A stretch of DNA of 64,000 nt from an uncultured Eubacteriales bacterium (lineage in GTDB: Bacteria; Bacillota; Clostridia; Lachnospirales; Lachnospiraceae). The translations under genes were made by a program, and so were the position numbers. Within the stretch, counting starts at the first letter, position 1. The number at the start of each line of letters is the position of its first letter. Below, piece by piece: positions 53,461 through 61,192 of the stretch. Under the pieces are notes generated by a model that saw nothing but the letters and a program-made list of their open reading frames with translations, did no database searches and was not told the origin of the DNA. The stretch covers positions 1 through 64,000 of the forward strand of contig UQXZ01000004.1 in the NCBI GenBank assembly GCA_900545225.1, written 5' to 3'.

Positions 53461-54501
53461 ATGAGTACTGTCAGAAGAGGAAATCGCGGACTCGGAAGAG
53501 GACTCGGCAATCTTATTCCCGGTTCGTCGGAAGAAGAAAAGGCAAAAACCGGTGAAACAGGAACACCTGAGTCATCTAAAAAAAGTTCTTCAGCTAAAAC
53601 AGGCGGAACAAAATCTGCAACCAAGACAACAAAAGCCGGCACAAAGGCTGCACAGGCTAAGACTGGTTCAAAAGAAACAGCTGCAAAAACAGGCACAAAG
53701 CCTTCTGCAGTGACAGGTCAGGTATATATCAAGGTTACTGACATAGAGCCTAATAAAGAACAGCCAAGAAAAATATTTGACGAAAATGCTCTTACAGAAC
53801 TTGCACAGTCCATTAAGGAAGTAGGCGTTATTCAGCCTATCGTTGTGCAGAAAAACGGCGAATTTTATAAAATAATTGCCGGTGAAAGAAGATGGAGAGC
53901 TTCAAAACTTGTAGGCTTAAAGGAAATACCTGCCGTAATCAAGGATTATTCAGATAAAGAGGCACTTGAAATTGCCCTTATCGAAAATATCCAGAGAGAA
54001 GACTTAAATCCTATTGAAGAAGCCCTTGCATACGACGGACTTCTCAAGGATTACAACATAAAGCAGGATGAACTGGCTACGCGCGTGTCAAAGTCAAGAT
54101 CTGCAATCAGCAACTCAATCCGTCTTCTTAAGCTTGATCCGAGAGTTATGGATATGATTTCTGAAGGAAAGATCAGCAGTGGACACGGAAGAGCTTTACT
54201 TGGTGCGAAAAGTAAAGAACAGCAGTATGAACTTGCAACTGAAGCATTTGAAAAGAATCTCAGTGTAAGAGATATCGAAAAGAAGATAAATGATCTTAAA
54301 AATCCAAAGCATGTTGAACCGAAATTCAGCCAGTCAGAAACATTTATGTATAAGAAAATGGAAGACCAGCTTAAGGAAAGACTTGGAAGTAAGGTTATTA
54401 TCAAGAGAAAAGACGAAAACAAGGGTAAAATCGAAATAGATTATTCGTCTAAAGAAGAATTTGAAAGATTATACGATTTATTTAACGGGTTAAATAAGTA
54501 A
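53461..54501 (+). CDS. parB: Chromosome partitioning protein ParB (Spo0J)
   Basis: 346-aa CTP-dependent DNA clamp that loads at parS. The N-terminal RGLGRGLGNLIP motif stimulates ParA. It is followed by a roughly 65-residue Lys/Thr/Ala/Gly-rich linker (several AKTG-like units, about 25-85) resembling histone-H1-type tails and far longer than in Bacillus. The CTPase/ParB box then shows EQPRKIFDENAL and GERRWRA, with the HTH region around LNPIEEALAYDGLL and RVSKSRSAISNSIRLLKL, and a C-terminal dimer domain. Confidence 0.95.
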   Translation: MSTVRRGNRGLGRGLGNLIPGSSEEEKAKTGETGTPESSKKSSSAKTGGTKSATKTTKAGTKAAQAKTGSKETAAKTGTKPSAVTGQVYIKVTDIEPNKEQPRKIFDENALTELAQSIKEVGVIQPIVVQKNGEFYKIIAGERRWRASKLVGLKEIPAVIKDYSDKEALEIALIENIQREDLNPIEEALAYDGLLKDYNIKQDELATRVSKSRSAISNSIRLLKLDPRVMDMISEGKISSGHGRALLGAKSKEQQYELATEAFEKNLSVRDIEKKINDLKNPKHVEPKFSQSETFMYKKMEDQLKERLGSKVIIKRKDENKGKIEIDYSSKEEFERLYDLFNGLNK

Positions 54502-54552
54502 TAATTGCAATAATACAATCAGAATAATTTACAAAAGAAGGGATAGCGGAAA

Positions 54553-55839
54553 ATGATCGATATTAAGTTAATTCGTGAAAATGAAGAATTAGTAAAGGAG
54601 AATATCAAAAAGAAGTTTCAGGATGAGAAGCTTCCACTTGTTGATGAAGTAAAAGAGCTCGACGTAAAGGTTAGAGACATCCAGACAGAGGCTGATAACC
54701 TCAGAGCTGAGAGAAATAAGAAGTCAAAGCAGATTGGTGCATGCATGGCAAAGGGCGACAAGGAAGAGGCTGAAAAGCTCAAGGCAGAAGTTGAGCAGAA
54801 CGCGGACAGATTAAAGGCTCTTGAAGAAGAAACAGAAGTTATCAGTGCAAGAATCAAAGAAATCATGATGACAATCCCTAATATCATCGATGATGTTGTA
54901 CCTATCGGTAAGGATGACACTGAAAATGTTGAAAGACAGAAGTTCGGTGAGCCTGCAGTTCCTGAGTACGAAATTCCTTACCATGTAGACATTATGGAAA
55001 GCCTTAACGGTATTGACCTTGATGCAGCAGGAAAGGTTGCAGGAAGCGGTTTCTACTACCTCATGGGTGATATTGCAAGATTACATTCAGCAATCCTCAG
55101 CTATGCAAGAGATTTCATGATCAACAAGGGATTTACATACTGTGTACCTCCTTTCATGATTAGAAGTGCTGTAGTTAACGGCGTTATGAGCTTTGGTGAA
55201 ATGGATGAAATGATGTACAAGGTAGAGGGCGAAGATCTTTACCTTATCGGTACAAGTGAGCATTCAATGATTGGTAAGTTCATTAACTCTGCAACAGAGG
55301 AGTCAAAGCTTCCACTTACACTTACAAGCTACTCACCTTGCTTCAGAAAGGAAAAGGGTTCACACGGTATCGAAGAGAGAGGTGTTTACAGAATTCACCA
55401 GTTCGAAAAGCAGGAAATGATCGTTGTTTGTAAGCCGGAAGACAGCAAGGAATGGTTCGATAAGTTATGGAATAACACAGTTGAGTTATTCAGAAGCATC
55501 GACATTCCTGTAAGAACTCTTGAGTGCTGTTCAGGCGATTTAGCAGACCTTAAGGAGCGTTCAATTGACGTTGAGGCATGGTCTCCAAGACAGAAGAAGT
55601 ACTTCGAGGTTGGTTCATGTTCTAACCTTGGTGATGCTCAGGCAAGAAGACTTAACATTAAGATCGTTACAGACGACAACAAGAGATATTTTGCTCATAC
55701 ACTTAACAACACTGTTGTTGCATCTCCAAGAATGCTTATCGCTTTCCTTGAGAACAACCTTCAAGAAGATGGAACAATCGTAATTCCAGAAGTTTTAAGA
55801 CCATACATGGGCGGACAGGATAAGCTTCAGAAGGCGTAA
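54553..55839 (+). CDS. serS: Seryl-tRNA synthetase
   Basis: Class II synthetase, 428 aa. The N-terminal tRNA-binding coiled coil (about 30-100) is rich in Glu/Lys. Catalytic motif 2 is FRKEKGSHGIEERGVYRIHQF, and the motif 3 region is GSCSNLGDAQARRLNIK. It charges tRNA-Ser, including the GCU species at 29.6 kb. Position after parB is seen in Lachnospiraceae. A multi-stem terminator follows. Confidence 0.97.
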   Translation: MIDIKLIRENEELVKENIKKKFQDEKLPLVDEVKELDVKVRDIQTEADNLRAERNKKSKQIGACMAKGDKEEAEKLKAEVEQNADRLKALEEETEVISARIKEIMMTIPNIIDDVVPIGKDDTENVERQKFGEPAVPEYEIPYHVDIMESLNGIDLDAAGKVAGSGFYYLMGDIARLHSAILSYARDFMINKGFTYCVPPFMIRSAVVNGVMSFGEMDEMMYKVEGEDLYLIGTSEHSMIGKFINSATEESKLPLTLTSYSPCFRKEKGSHGIEERGVYRIHQFEKQEMIVVCKPEDSKEWFDKLWNNTVELFRSIDIPVRTLECCSGDLADLKERSIDVEAWSPRQKKYFEVGSCSNLGDAQARRLNIKIVTDDNKRYFAHTLNNTVVASPRMLIAFLENNLQEDGTIVIPEVLRPYMGGQDKLQKA

Positions 55840-55893
55840 AAACGCAAAGATATATAAAGAGTTATATGTAAAATATATGTGTAAAAGTGTAAC

Positions 55894-55943
55894 AGCTGCA
55901 AACGCATATAGTTGCAAACGCATAATAGTTGAAAACGTATAAT
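55894..55943. repeat. Three tandem 16-17-bp repeats after serS
   Basis: Degenerate units AGCTGCAAACGCATAT, AGTTGCAAACGCATAAT and AGTTGAAAACGTATAAT between serS and its terminator. Confidence 0.8.
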
Positions 55944-55960
55944 TAAAATTTTAAATTTAT

Positions 55961-56026
55961 AACAGGCTTATGGACATTTTAGTGGAGAAATTTCCTCCGC
56001 AAATGCCTGTGAGCCTGTTATTTTTT
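55961..56026 (+). terminator. Long multi-stem terminator of serS
   Basis: Outer arms AACAGGCT (55961-55968) and AGCCTGTT (56012-56019), with further pairing inside (ACATTT/AAATGC and GTGGAG/CTCCGC around AAATTT), then a T6 run. Confidence 0.85.
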
Positions 56027-56029
56027 GGT

Positions 56030-56058
56030 TTGACAAGGATTTTGTTTATTTATATAAT
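56030..56058 (+). promoter_or_regulatory. Consensus promoter of tRNA-Arg
   Basis: TTGACA (56030-56035), 17-nt spacer, TATAAT (56053-56058); both hexamers perfect, 16 nt before the tRNA. Confidence 0.9.
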
Positions 56059-56074
56059 TGAACAGATTTTATGG

Positions 56075-56148
56075 GTTTCCGTAGCTCAGCTGGATAGAGC
56101 GACCGCCTCCTAAGCGGTAGGCCGGGTGTTCGAATCACCTCGGGAACA
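56075..56148 (+). tRNA. tRNA-Arg(CCU)
   Basis: 74-nt cloverleaf: acceptor GTTTCCG/CGGGAAC with one G-U, D arm GCTCAGCTGGATAGAGC, anticodon loop CTCCTAA giving anticodon CCU, T arm with TTCGAAT, discriminator A. No encoded CCA. It decodes AGG. Confidence 0.95.
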
Positions 56149-56288
56149 TTAGAAAATGCTGGAAATTTAGGTGTCATATACAATATGAGCGGGAAAACAG
56201 TGTTACAGCTGCTGTATATCTGCTATATGGAAAATGGCAGATATAATATGGCATAGGAGTTGAAAAAAGTATTTGAGATGAGACTAAT

Positions 56289-56780
56289 ATGCCATTAATT
56301 ACAGACTGGCTGATGGTTGCCATTACAGTAATTTACATTGTTGCAACCATCGTCATATGCAAGGCAAATATTAAATCTGCCTAGGTCTCCAAAGCTCAGG
56401 TTTTTGAGGCGAAACGCTAATTTGATGAGAGTAACAGGGCATTTGTTACGGTTACATTAGAGGTAATTAAAGACGATTTAATGGCTTTTAATATTCAGAA
56501 TATCGGTCATCAGATTGCAAATGATGTAAAAATTCAGATCAATCGGGAATTTCTTTCTAAATTTCCTGATAAAGTAAATTTCCTGATAAAGATTGAAGAG
56601 AGAATTTACAGAAGCTCTGTAATTCAACATTTTCCATAGGAATCGGGAAAAACTGGTATGTTAGTTTAGGTAAGCTGAACTTAGATAAATTGGCAGAACA
56701 CAATATTAAAATGGACATTTCCTTTAAGGATAGATTAGGCGAGTATAGCGAATTGCTTGCAAATATTTTTAAGATTTCCT
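56289..56780 (+). pseudogene. Decayed gene for a membrane-anchored hypothetical protein
   Basis: Starting at ATG 56289 the frame encodes one membrane helix (WLMVAITVIYIVATIVI). It hits TAG at 56382-56384 and TAA at 56418-56420, yet continues as plausible protein (FDESNRAFVTVTLEVIKDDL, then IQNIGHQIANDVKIQINREF) and shifts frame near 56635 into IGIGKNWYVSLGKLNLDKLA. A 17-bp tandem duplication at 56559-56591 adds damage. The family is not named with confidence. The pattern of stops in otherwise protein-like sequence marks a pseudogene. Confidence 0.75.
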
Positions 56781-56781
56781 A

Positions 56782-56809
56782 TTGCAAATTAATCATTTTT
56801 GCTTATAAT
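56782..56809 (+). promoter_or_regulatory. Promoter of the glutathione peroxidase gene
   Basis: TTGCAA (56782-56787), 16-nt spacer, TATAAT (56804-56809), about 84 nt before the start. Confidence 0.6.
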
Positions 56810-56892
56810 ATGTTTTATACAATACAATTTTACAAAATGAAATACAATTTTTAACGAATAAATACAAGCGAATTTTAAGGAGGACAAACAAC

Positions 56893-57432
56893 ATGAATAT
56901 TTATGATTTTACAGTTAAGGCACAGGACGGAAGCGACGTATCATTAGCAGATTACAAGGGAAAGCTTTTACTCGTTGTTAACACAGCTACAGAGTGCGGT
57001 CTTACACCTCAGTACGCACCTTTACAGGAAATTTACAATGAATTCAAGGATCAGGGATTCGATATATTAGACTTCCCATGTAACCAGTTCTTAGGACAGG
57101 CTCCTGGTACAGACAACGAAATTCACACATTCTGTACAGGTCGTTTCGGAATTACATTCCCACAGTTTTCAAAGATTGAAGTAAACGGCGAGAACTCAGA
57201 TCCATTATTCAAGTGGCTCAGAGAGAACACAACATTTGGTGCTCTTGATGACTCACCTCTTGGTGTTGCAATCGCTGCAGAAGCTGAGAAAATGGACCCT
57301 GATTACAAGAACAACAGCAACATTAAGTGGAACTTTACAAAGTTCTTAATCGACAGAGAAGGTAACATTGTTAAGAGATTTGAGCCAACAGATATCGACA
57401 ATATCAGCGATGAAATAAAAAAATATATATAA
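56893..57432 (+). CDS. Glutathione peroxidase-family thiol peroxidase
   Basis: 179 aa. Peroxidatic Cys35 in NTATECGLTPQY replaces selenocysteine. The second conserved Cys is in DFPCNQFLGQAPG, with Gln and Trp/Asn (IKWNFTKF) completing the active-site tetrad. Bacterial Cys-type members usually use thioredoxin rather than glutathione. GGAGGAC precedes the ATG. It stands alone between the decayed gene and the pfl promoter and adds to the peroxide defence given by ahpC. Confidence 0.94.
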   Translation: MNIYDFTVKAQDGSDVSLADYKGKLLLVVNTATECGLTPQYAPLQEIYNEFKDQGFDILDFPCNQFLGQAPGTDNEIHTFCTGRFGITFPQFSKIEVNGENSDPLFKWLRENTTFGALDDSPLGVAIAAEAEKMDPDYKNNSNIKWNFTKFLIDREGNIVKRFEPTDIDNISDEIKKYI

Positions 57433-57449
57433 TTATTTTTAAAATTTTA

Positions 57450-57478
57450 TTGACAGGCAAAATTCTTAATGCTACGAT
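57450..57478 (+). promoter_or_regulatory. Promoter of pflA-pflB
   Basis: TTGACA (57450-57455), 17-nt spacer, TACGAT (57473-57478), placing the transcript start just before the riboswitch. Confidence 0.85.
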
Positions 57479-57484
57479 GACACC

Positions 57485-57555
57485 ATCATATGACTGACGG
57501 ATTTGTGGAGAGTACCACATGGAGTATGATCGTGATTTAAGCCGACCGTCTGGGC
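57485..57555 (+). ncRNA. ZTP (pfl-motif) riboswitch
   Basis: Outer helix ATCATA/TATGAT surrounds the conserved TGACTGACGG segment and a GTGG/CCAC hairpin. It is followed by the 3' signature GCCGACCGTCTGGGC, which matches the pfl/ZTP consensus. The pseudoknot GACGG with CCGTC keeps pairing relative to the common GGCGG/CCGCC, a covariation. The aptamer binds ZMP/ZTP, the AICAR-type signal of 10-formyl-THF shortage, and here controls pyruvate formate-lyase, a formate source. Confidence 0.92.
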
Positions 57556-57582
57556 AAAAAGCCCAGACGGTCGGCTTTTTTT
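57541..57582 (+). terminator. Riboswitch-controlled terminator
   Basis: 15-bp perfect stem (57541-57555, 57561-57575), A5 loop and T7 tail. Its left arm is the 3' half of the aptamer, so ligand binding and termination are mutually exclusive: ZTP binding should switch pfl on. Confidence 0.93.
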
Positions 57583-57602
57583 ATTGTTTTGGAGGATAGG
57601 TT

Positions 57603-58412
57603 TTGGGTTTTGTTCATTCTGTTGAATCTATGGGATTAGTTGACGGACCGGGAATACGGACCGTGATATTTCTTCAGGGATGTCCACTCAGATGTGTATA
57701 TTGTCACAATCCTGACACATGGAAAATATGTGATAAAAACGTAGAAGAGTCAGCTCCGAAGGAGCAAATTCATAAAGAGTTCAATATTCATAAATCAGCT
57801 CTTGATGTAAATGCTCAAAAAGGGTCAACGCTTTCTGAGTACACTCCTGAAGAACTTTTAAGTAAGATTCTCAGATTCAAATCTTACTTTGGAGCTGAGG
57901 GCGGAGTTACATTTTCCGGTGGAGAACCGTTAATTCAGGGAGATTTTCTTAAAGAATGTTTAAAACTTTGCAAAGAAAACGGAATTAATACATGTATAGA
58001 TACTTCAGGCGTTGGAAACGGCGACTATGAAGACATTTTAAAATATACGGACTTAATTTTGTTTGACGTGAAACATTTTACGAGAGAGGGCTACAAGTCG
58101 ATAACCGGTCTGGATATCGATAAAGCCGAAGAATTCCTTAATACCGCACAAAAATTAAATGTTCCACTCTGGATAAGACATGTGGTTGTCCCCGGTTTAA
58201 CCGATGGAGATGAACATTTTAAGGAATTGGAAAAATATCTCATGAATATTAAAAACATCAGGAAAGTGGAGCTTTTGCCATATCACGAGCTCGGTGTTCA
58301 TAAGTACGAAAAAATGAATATTCCGTACAAATTGAAAAATGTTCCGGCAGCTGATCCTGAAATAACCACAGAATGGAATGAACGACTTAACAAAACCTGT
58401 GTTAAATCATAA
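57603..58412 (+). CDS. pflA: Pyruvate formate-lyase-activating enzyme
   Basis: Radical-SAM enzyme, 269 aa from a TTG start with GGAGGAT upstream. Cluster motif CPLRCVYC near residue 27-34; GGVTFSGGEPLIQ SAM-binding loop; IDTSGVG and LLPYHELG late motifs. It installs the glycyl radical on PflB. About 35 extra residues (VEESAPKEQIHKEFN region) follow the cluster motif compared with compact PflA. The coding region contains a one-mismatch parS at 58060-58075. 17 nt before pflB. Confidence 0.94.
   Translation: MGFVHSVESMGLVDGPGIRTVIFLQGCPLRCVYCHNPDTWKICDKNVEESAPKEQIHKEFNIHKSALDVNAQKGSTLSEYTPEELLSKILRFKSYFGAEGGVTFSGGEPLIQGDFLKECLKLCKENGINTCIDTSGVGNGDYEDILKYTDLILFDVKHFTREGYKSITGLDIDKAEEFLNTAQKLNVPLWIRHVVVPGLTDGDEHFKELEKYLMNIKNIRKVELLPYHELGVHKYEKMNIPYKLKNVPAADPEITTEWNERLNKTCVKS
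58060..58075. other. parS-like site with one mismatch, inside pflA
   Basis: TGTTTGACGTGAAACA differs from parS at one position (C6 to G). It is within coding sequence; ParB binding is plausible but weaker. Confidence 0.55.
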
Positions 58413-58429
58413 TCATAGGAGGTACTCAG

Positions 58430-60673
58430 ATGAGCATTGATGTCAATTGCAGCGCATGGGACGGATTTAGAACCGGCGAGTGGAGACATTTGGTAAATGT
58501 AAGCAACTTTATCCAGAAGAATTACACACCTTATTCAGGCGACGATTCTTTTCTTGCCCCAATTTCCGAAAAGACGGCTAAGGTCTGGGCTAAGGCCAGA
58601 AATCTTATTGTTGAGGAAGTAAAAAAGGGAATCATCGATGTTGAAGTTGATGCCGTATCAGGAATCGATAATTTCGAGCCTGGATATATCGATAAGGAAA
58701 ATGAAGTAATCGTAGGTCTTCAGACAGATGCGCCTCTCAAGCGTATCGTAAACCTTTATGGTGGCCTCCGTACAGCCAAGTCAGCACTTGAACAGTACGG
58801 ATATGAGCTCAATCCGGAGATTGAGAAGCATTTCAAGTTATACAGAAAAACGCACAATGACGGTGTATTTGATGCGTATCCTAAGCGTACAAGACTTGCA
58901 AGAACTGCAGGTCTTCTCACAGGACTTCCTGATGCTTACGGAAGAGGCCGTCTTGTAGGCGATTACAGAAGAGTTGCCTTATATGGTACAGATTTCCTTA
59001 TTGAGGAGAAGCAGAAGGATCTGGATATTCTTGACGGACCTATGACTGATGAAAGAATCAGACTTCGTGAAGAGGTTCAGATGCAGATTCGTGCCCTTAA
59101 GGAAATGGCAAGCATGGCAGCTAAATATGGCTGTGACATTACAGTTCCTGCTGAAAATGCAAAGGAAGCCGTACAGCATTTATATATGGCTTATCTTGCG
59201 GGAATTAAGGAAAATAACGGCGCTGCAACAAGTCTTGGCCGTACATCCACATTCCTTGATATCTACATCCAGAGAGACCTTGAAAGAGGTATAATTACAG
59301 AGGATGAAGCACAGGAAATCATCGATCAGTTCGTAATTAAGCTCCGTTTAGTGAGACATTTAAGAACTCCTGAATATAACGATTTATTCGGTGGAGATCC
59401 TACATGGGTTACAGAATCTATCGGTGGTATGGGGGTGGACGGAAGAACTCTTGTAACTAAGAATTCATTCAGAATCCTTCACACACTTACTAACTTAGGT
59501 ACAGCTCCTGAGCCTAACCTTACAGTTCTCTGGAGTCAGAATCTTCCTGAAAACTTCAAGAAATACTGCTCTGCAATGAGTATCAAGACTGACTCAATTC
59601 AGTATGAAAATGATGATATTATGCGCCCGATGTATGGTGATGATTACTGCATTTCCTGCTGTGTATCTGCAATGGCAGTAGGAAAGCAGATGCAGTTCTT
59701 CGGAGCAAGAGCAAATCTTGCAAAGAGCTTACTTTACGCTATTAACGGCGGTGTTGATGAGCTTAAGGGCATTAAGGTAGTACCTGAAATTGAAAAGGAT
59801 AACGACGAAATCCTCGATTTCTCAAAGGTTATTACAAATTATAAGAAGGTATTATCATATGTTGCTGAATTATATGTTGATACAATCAATATAATTCACT
59901 ATATGCATGACAAATATGCCTATGAGAGCAGCCATATGGCCTTACATGATACATTTGTTGAGAGAATTGCAGCATTTGGCGTAGCTGGCCTCTCAATAGC
60001 CGTAGATTCACTCTCAGCAATCAAATTTGGCAAGGTTAAGCCTGTAAGAAATGAAGAAGGAATCGCCATAGATTTCGAGGTTCTCGGAGATTTCCATAAG
60101 TATGGAAATGACGACGACAGAGTAGATGATATGGCAGTTGAAATCGTTTCATACTTCTCAGCTGAATTAAAGAAGCACGCTTTATACAGAGATGCAAAGC
60201 ACACACTTTCAGCCCTTACAATTACAAGTAACGTAATGTACGGGAAGAAAACAGGCTCAACTCCTGACGGAAGAAAGGCCGGTGAGGCATTTGCTCCGGG
60301 TGCCAATCCAATGCACGGCAGAGATATGAACGGTGCTCTCGCATCACTTAACTCTGTTGCAAAGATTCCATACAGAAATGTATGCCAGGATGGCGTTTCC
60401 AATACATTTTCAATTGTTCCTAACGCACTTGGAAAGACAGATTGCGACAGAACAAACAACCTTGTTTCAATACTTGACGGTTACTTTGTGCAGGGTGCAC
60501 ATCACCTCAATGTAAATGTATTAAACAGACAGCTCCTTCAGGATGCCATGGAACATCCGGAAGAGTATCCGACACTTACAATCAGAGTATCAGGATATGC
60601 AGTTAACTTCAGCCGACTCAGCAAAGAGCAGCAGTTAGAGGTTATTAAGCGAACATTCCACGAAGCAATCTGA
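58430..60673 (+). CDS. pflB: Formate C-acetyltransferase (pyruvate formate-lyase)
   Basis: 747-aa glycyl-radical enzyme turning pyruvate and CoA into acetyl-CoA and formate under anaerobic conditions. Active-site Cys pair in YCISCCVSAMAVG; glycyl radical Gly722 in RVSGYAV near the C-terminus. AGGAGG upstream. With pflA it forms the ZTP-riboswitch operon, linking formate supply to purine one-carbon demand. Confidence 0.97.
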   Translation: MSIDVNCSAWDGFRTGEWRHLVNVSNFIQKNYTPYSGDDSFLAPISEKTAKVWAKARNLIVEEVKKGIIDVEVDAVSGIDNFEPGYIDKENEVIVGLQTDAPLKRIVNLYGGLRTAKSALEQYGYELNPEIEKHFKLYRKTHNDGVFDAYPKRTRLARTAGLLTGLPDAYGRGRLVGDYRRVALYGTDFLIEEKQKDLDILDGPMTDERIRLREEVQMQIRALKEMASMAAKYGCDITVPAENAKEAVQHLYMAYLAGIKENNGAATSLGRTSTFLDIYIQRDLERGIITEDEAQEIIDQFVIKLRLVRHLRTPEYNDLFGGDPTWVTESIGGMGVDGRTLVTKNSFRILHTLTNLGTAPEPNLTVLWSQNLPENFKKYCSAMSIKTDSIQYENDDIMRPMYGDDYCISCCVSAMAVGKQMQFFGARANLAKSLLYAINGGVDELKGIKVVPEIEKDNDEILDFSKVITNYKKVLSYVAELYVDTINIIHYMHDKYAYESSHMALHDTFVERIAAFGVAGLSIAVDSLSAIKFGKVKPVRNEEGIAIDFEVLGDFHKYGNDDDRVDDMAVEIVSYFSAELKKHALYRDAKHTLSALTITSNVMYGKKTGSTPDGRKAGEAFAPGANPMHGRDMNGALASLNSVAKIPYRNVCQDGVSNTFSIVPNALGKTDCDRTNNLVSILDGYFVQGAHHLNVNVLNRQLLQDAMEHPEEYPTLTIRVSGYAVNFSRLSKEQQLEVIKRTFHEAI

Positions 60674-61095
60674 TAAAACGTGACATATTCTGATGTGAAA
60701 ACATGTTATTTAACAGTCTTTTGGAACTATTAAATAACGCAAATACAGGTTATGTAAATGTTATATATACAGGTTTATAGCCTGTTATAGAATATGTCAC
60801 AAAAATCCATATCAAAACCACATAAGATATCACACACATTTAAAACCAACACAGAAATACACACTCAACACAAAATTACACACAATTTGATAAAATTCAT
60901 CACAACATGACATACTCCGCAAACTCGCCGTTTGATATGTCATACAACTCAGACAAACCTAAATAAAATGAAACAACAGATTAAAACGTAAAACTATTTA
61001 AAATAACGTTCGAAACACAGTTAATCATAAAATTTAAAGAAAAACATAAGTTATAATTCAAAAACATTAAGTAAAAATAAAAAGTAAAAGTATAA
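60674..61095. other. Structured, G-poor intergenic stretch after pflB
   Basis: No gene. 60680-60800 is bounded by a perfect 11-bp inverted repeat (GTGACATATTC ... GAATATGTCAC) with an inner 13-bp hairpin (60705-60717/60726-60738, one mismatch). A second ATGACATA ... TATGTCAT hairpin lies at 60908-60942. From about 60800 to 61090 the plus strand is nearly free of G and rich in CACA/ACAA. It may be an RNA element or a run of weak terminators. Confidence 0.5.
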
Positions 61096-61137
61096 AAACA
61101 GGGGTAAATGTTTCACGTGAAACATTTACCCCTGTTT
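61096..61137. terminator. 42-bp perfect palindrome with parS at its centre
   Basis: Perfect inverted repeat of 21 bp per arm with no loop spacing, ending in A3/T3, between the convergent pflB and MecA-like genes. The RNA hairpin (AAACAGGGGTAAATG stem) could end transcription from both sides, while the central 16 bp are parS. Confidence 0.75.
61109..61124. other. parS site 3 (perfect)
   Basis: TGTTTCACGTGAAACA at the exact centre of the 42-bp palindrome. Confidence 0.95.
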
Positions 61138-61192
61138 GCAGTTTGCACATATGGTGCGGATATATAAATGTATATTTATACGGGTATATACA

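Noticed and set aside
55894..55943. CRISPR array
   Set aside because: Units of 16-17 bp are adjacent without spacers; this is a small tandem repeat.
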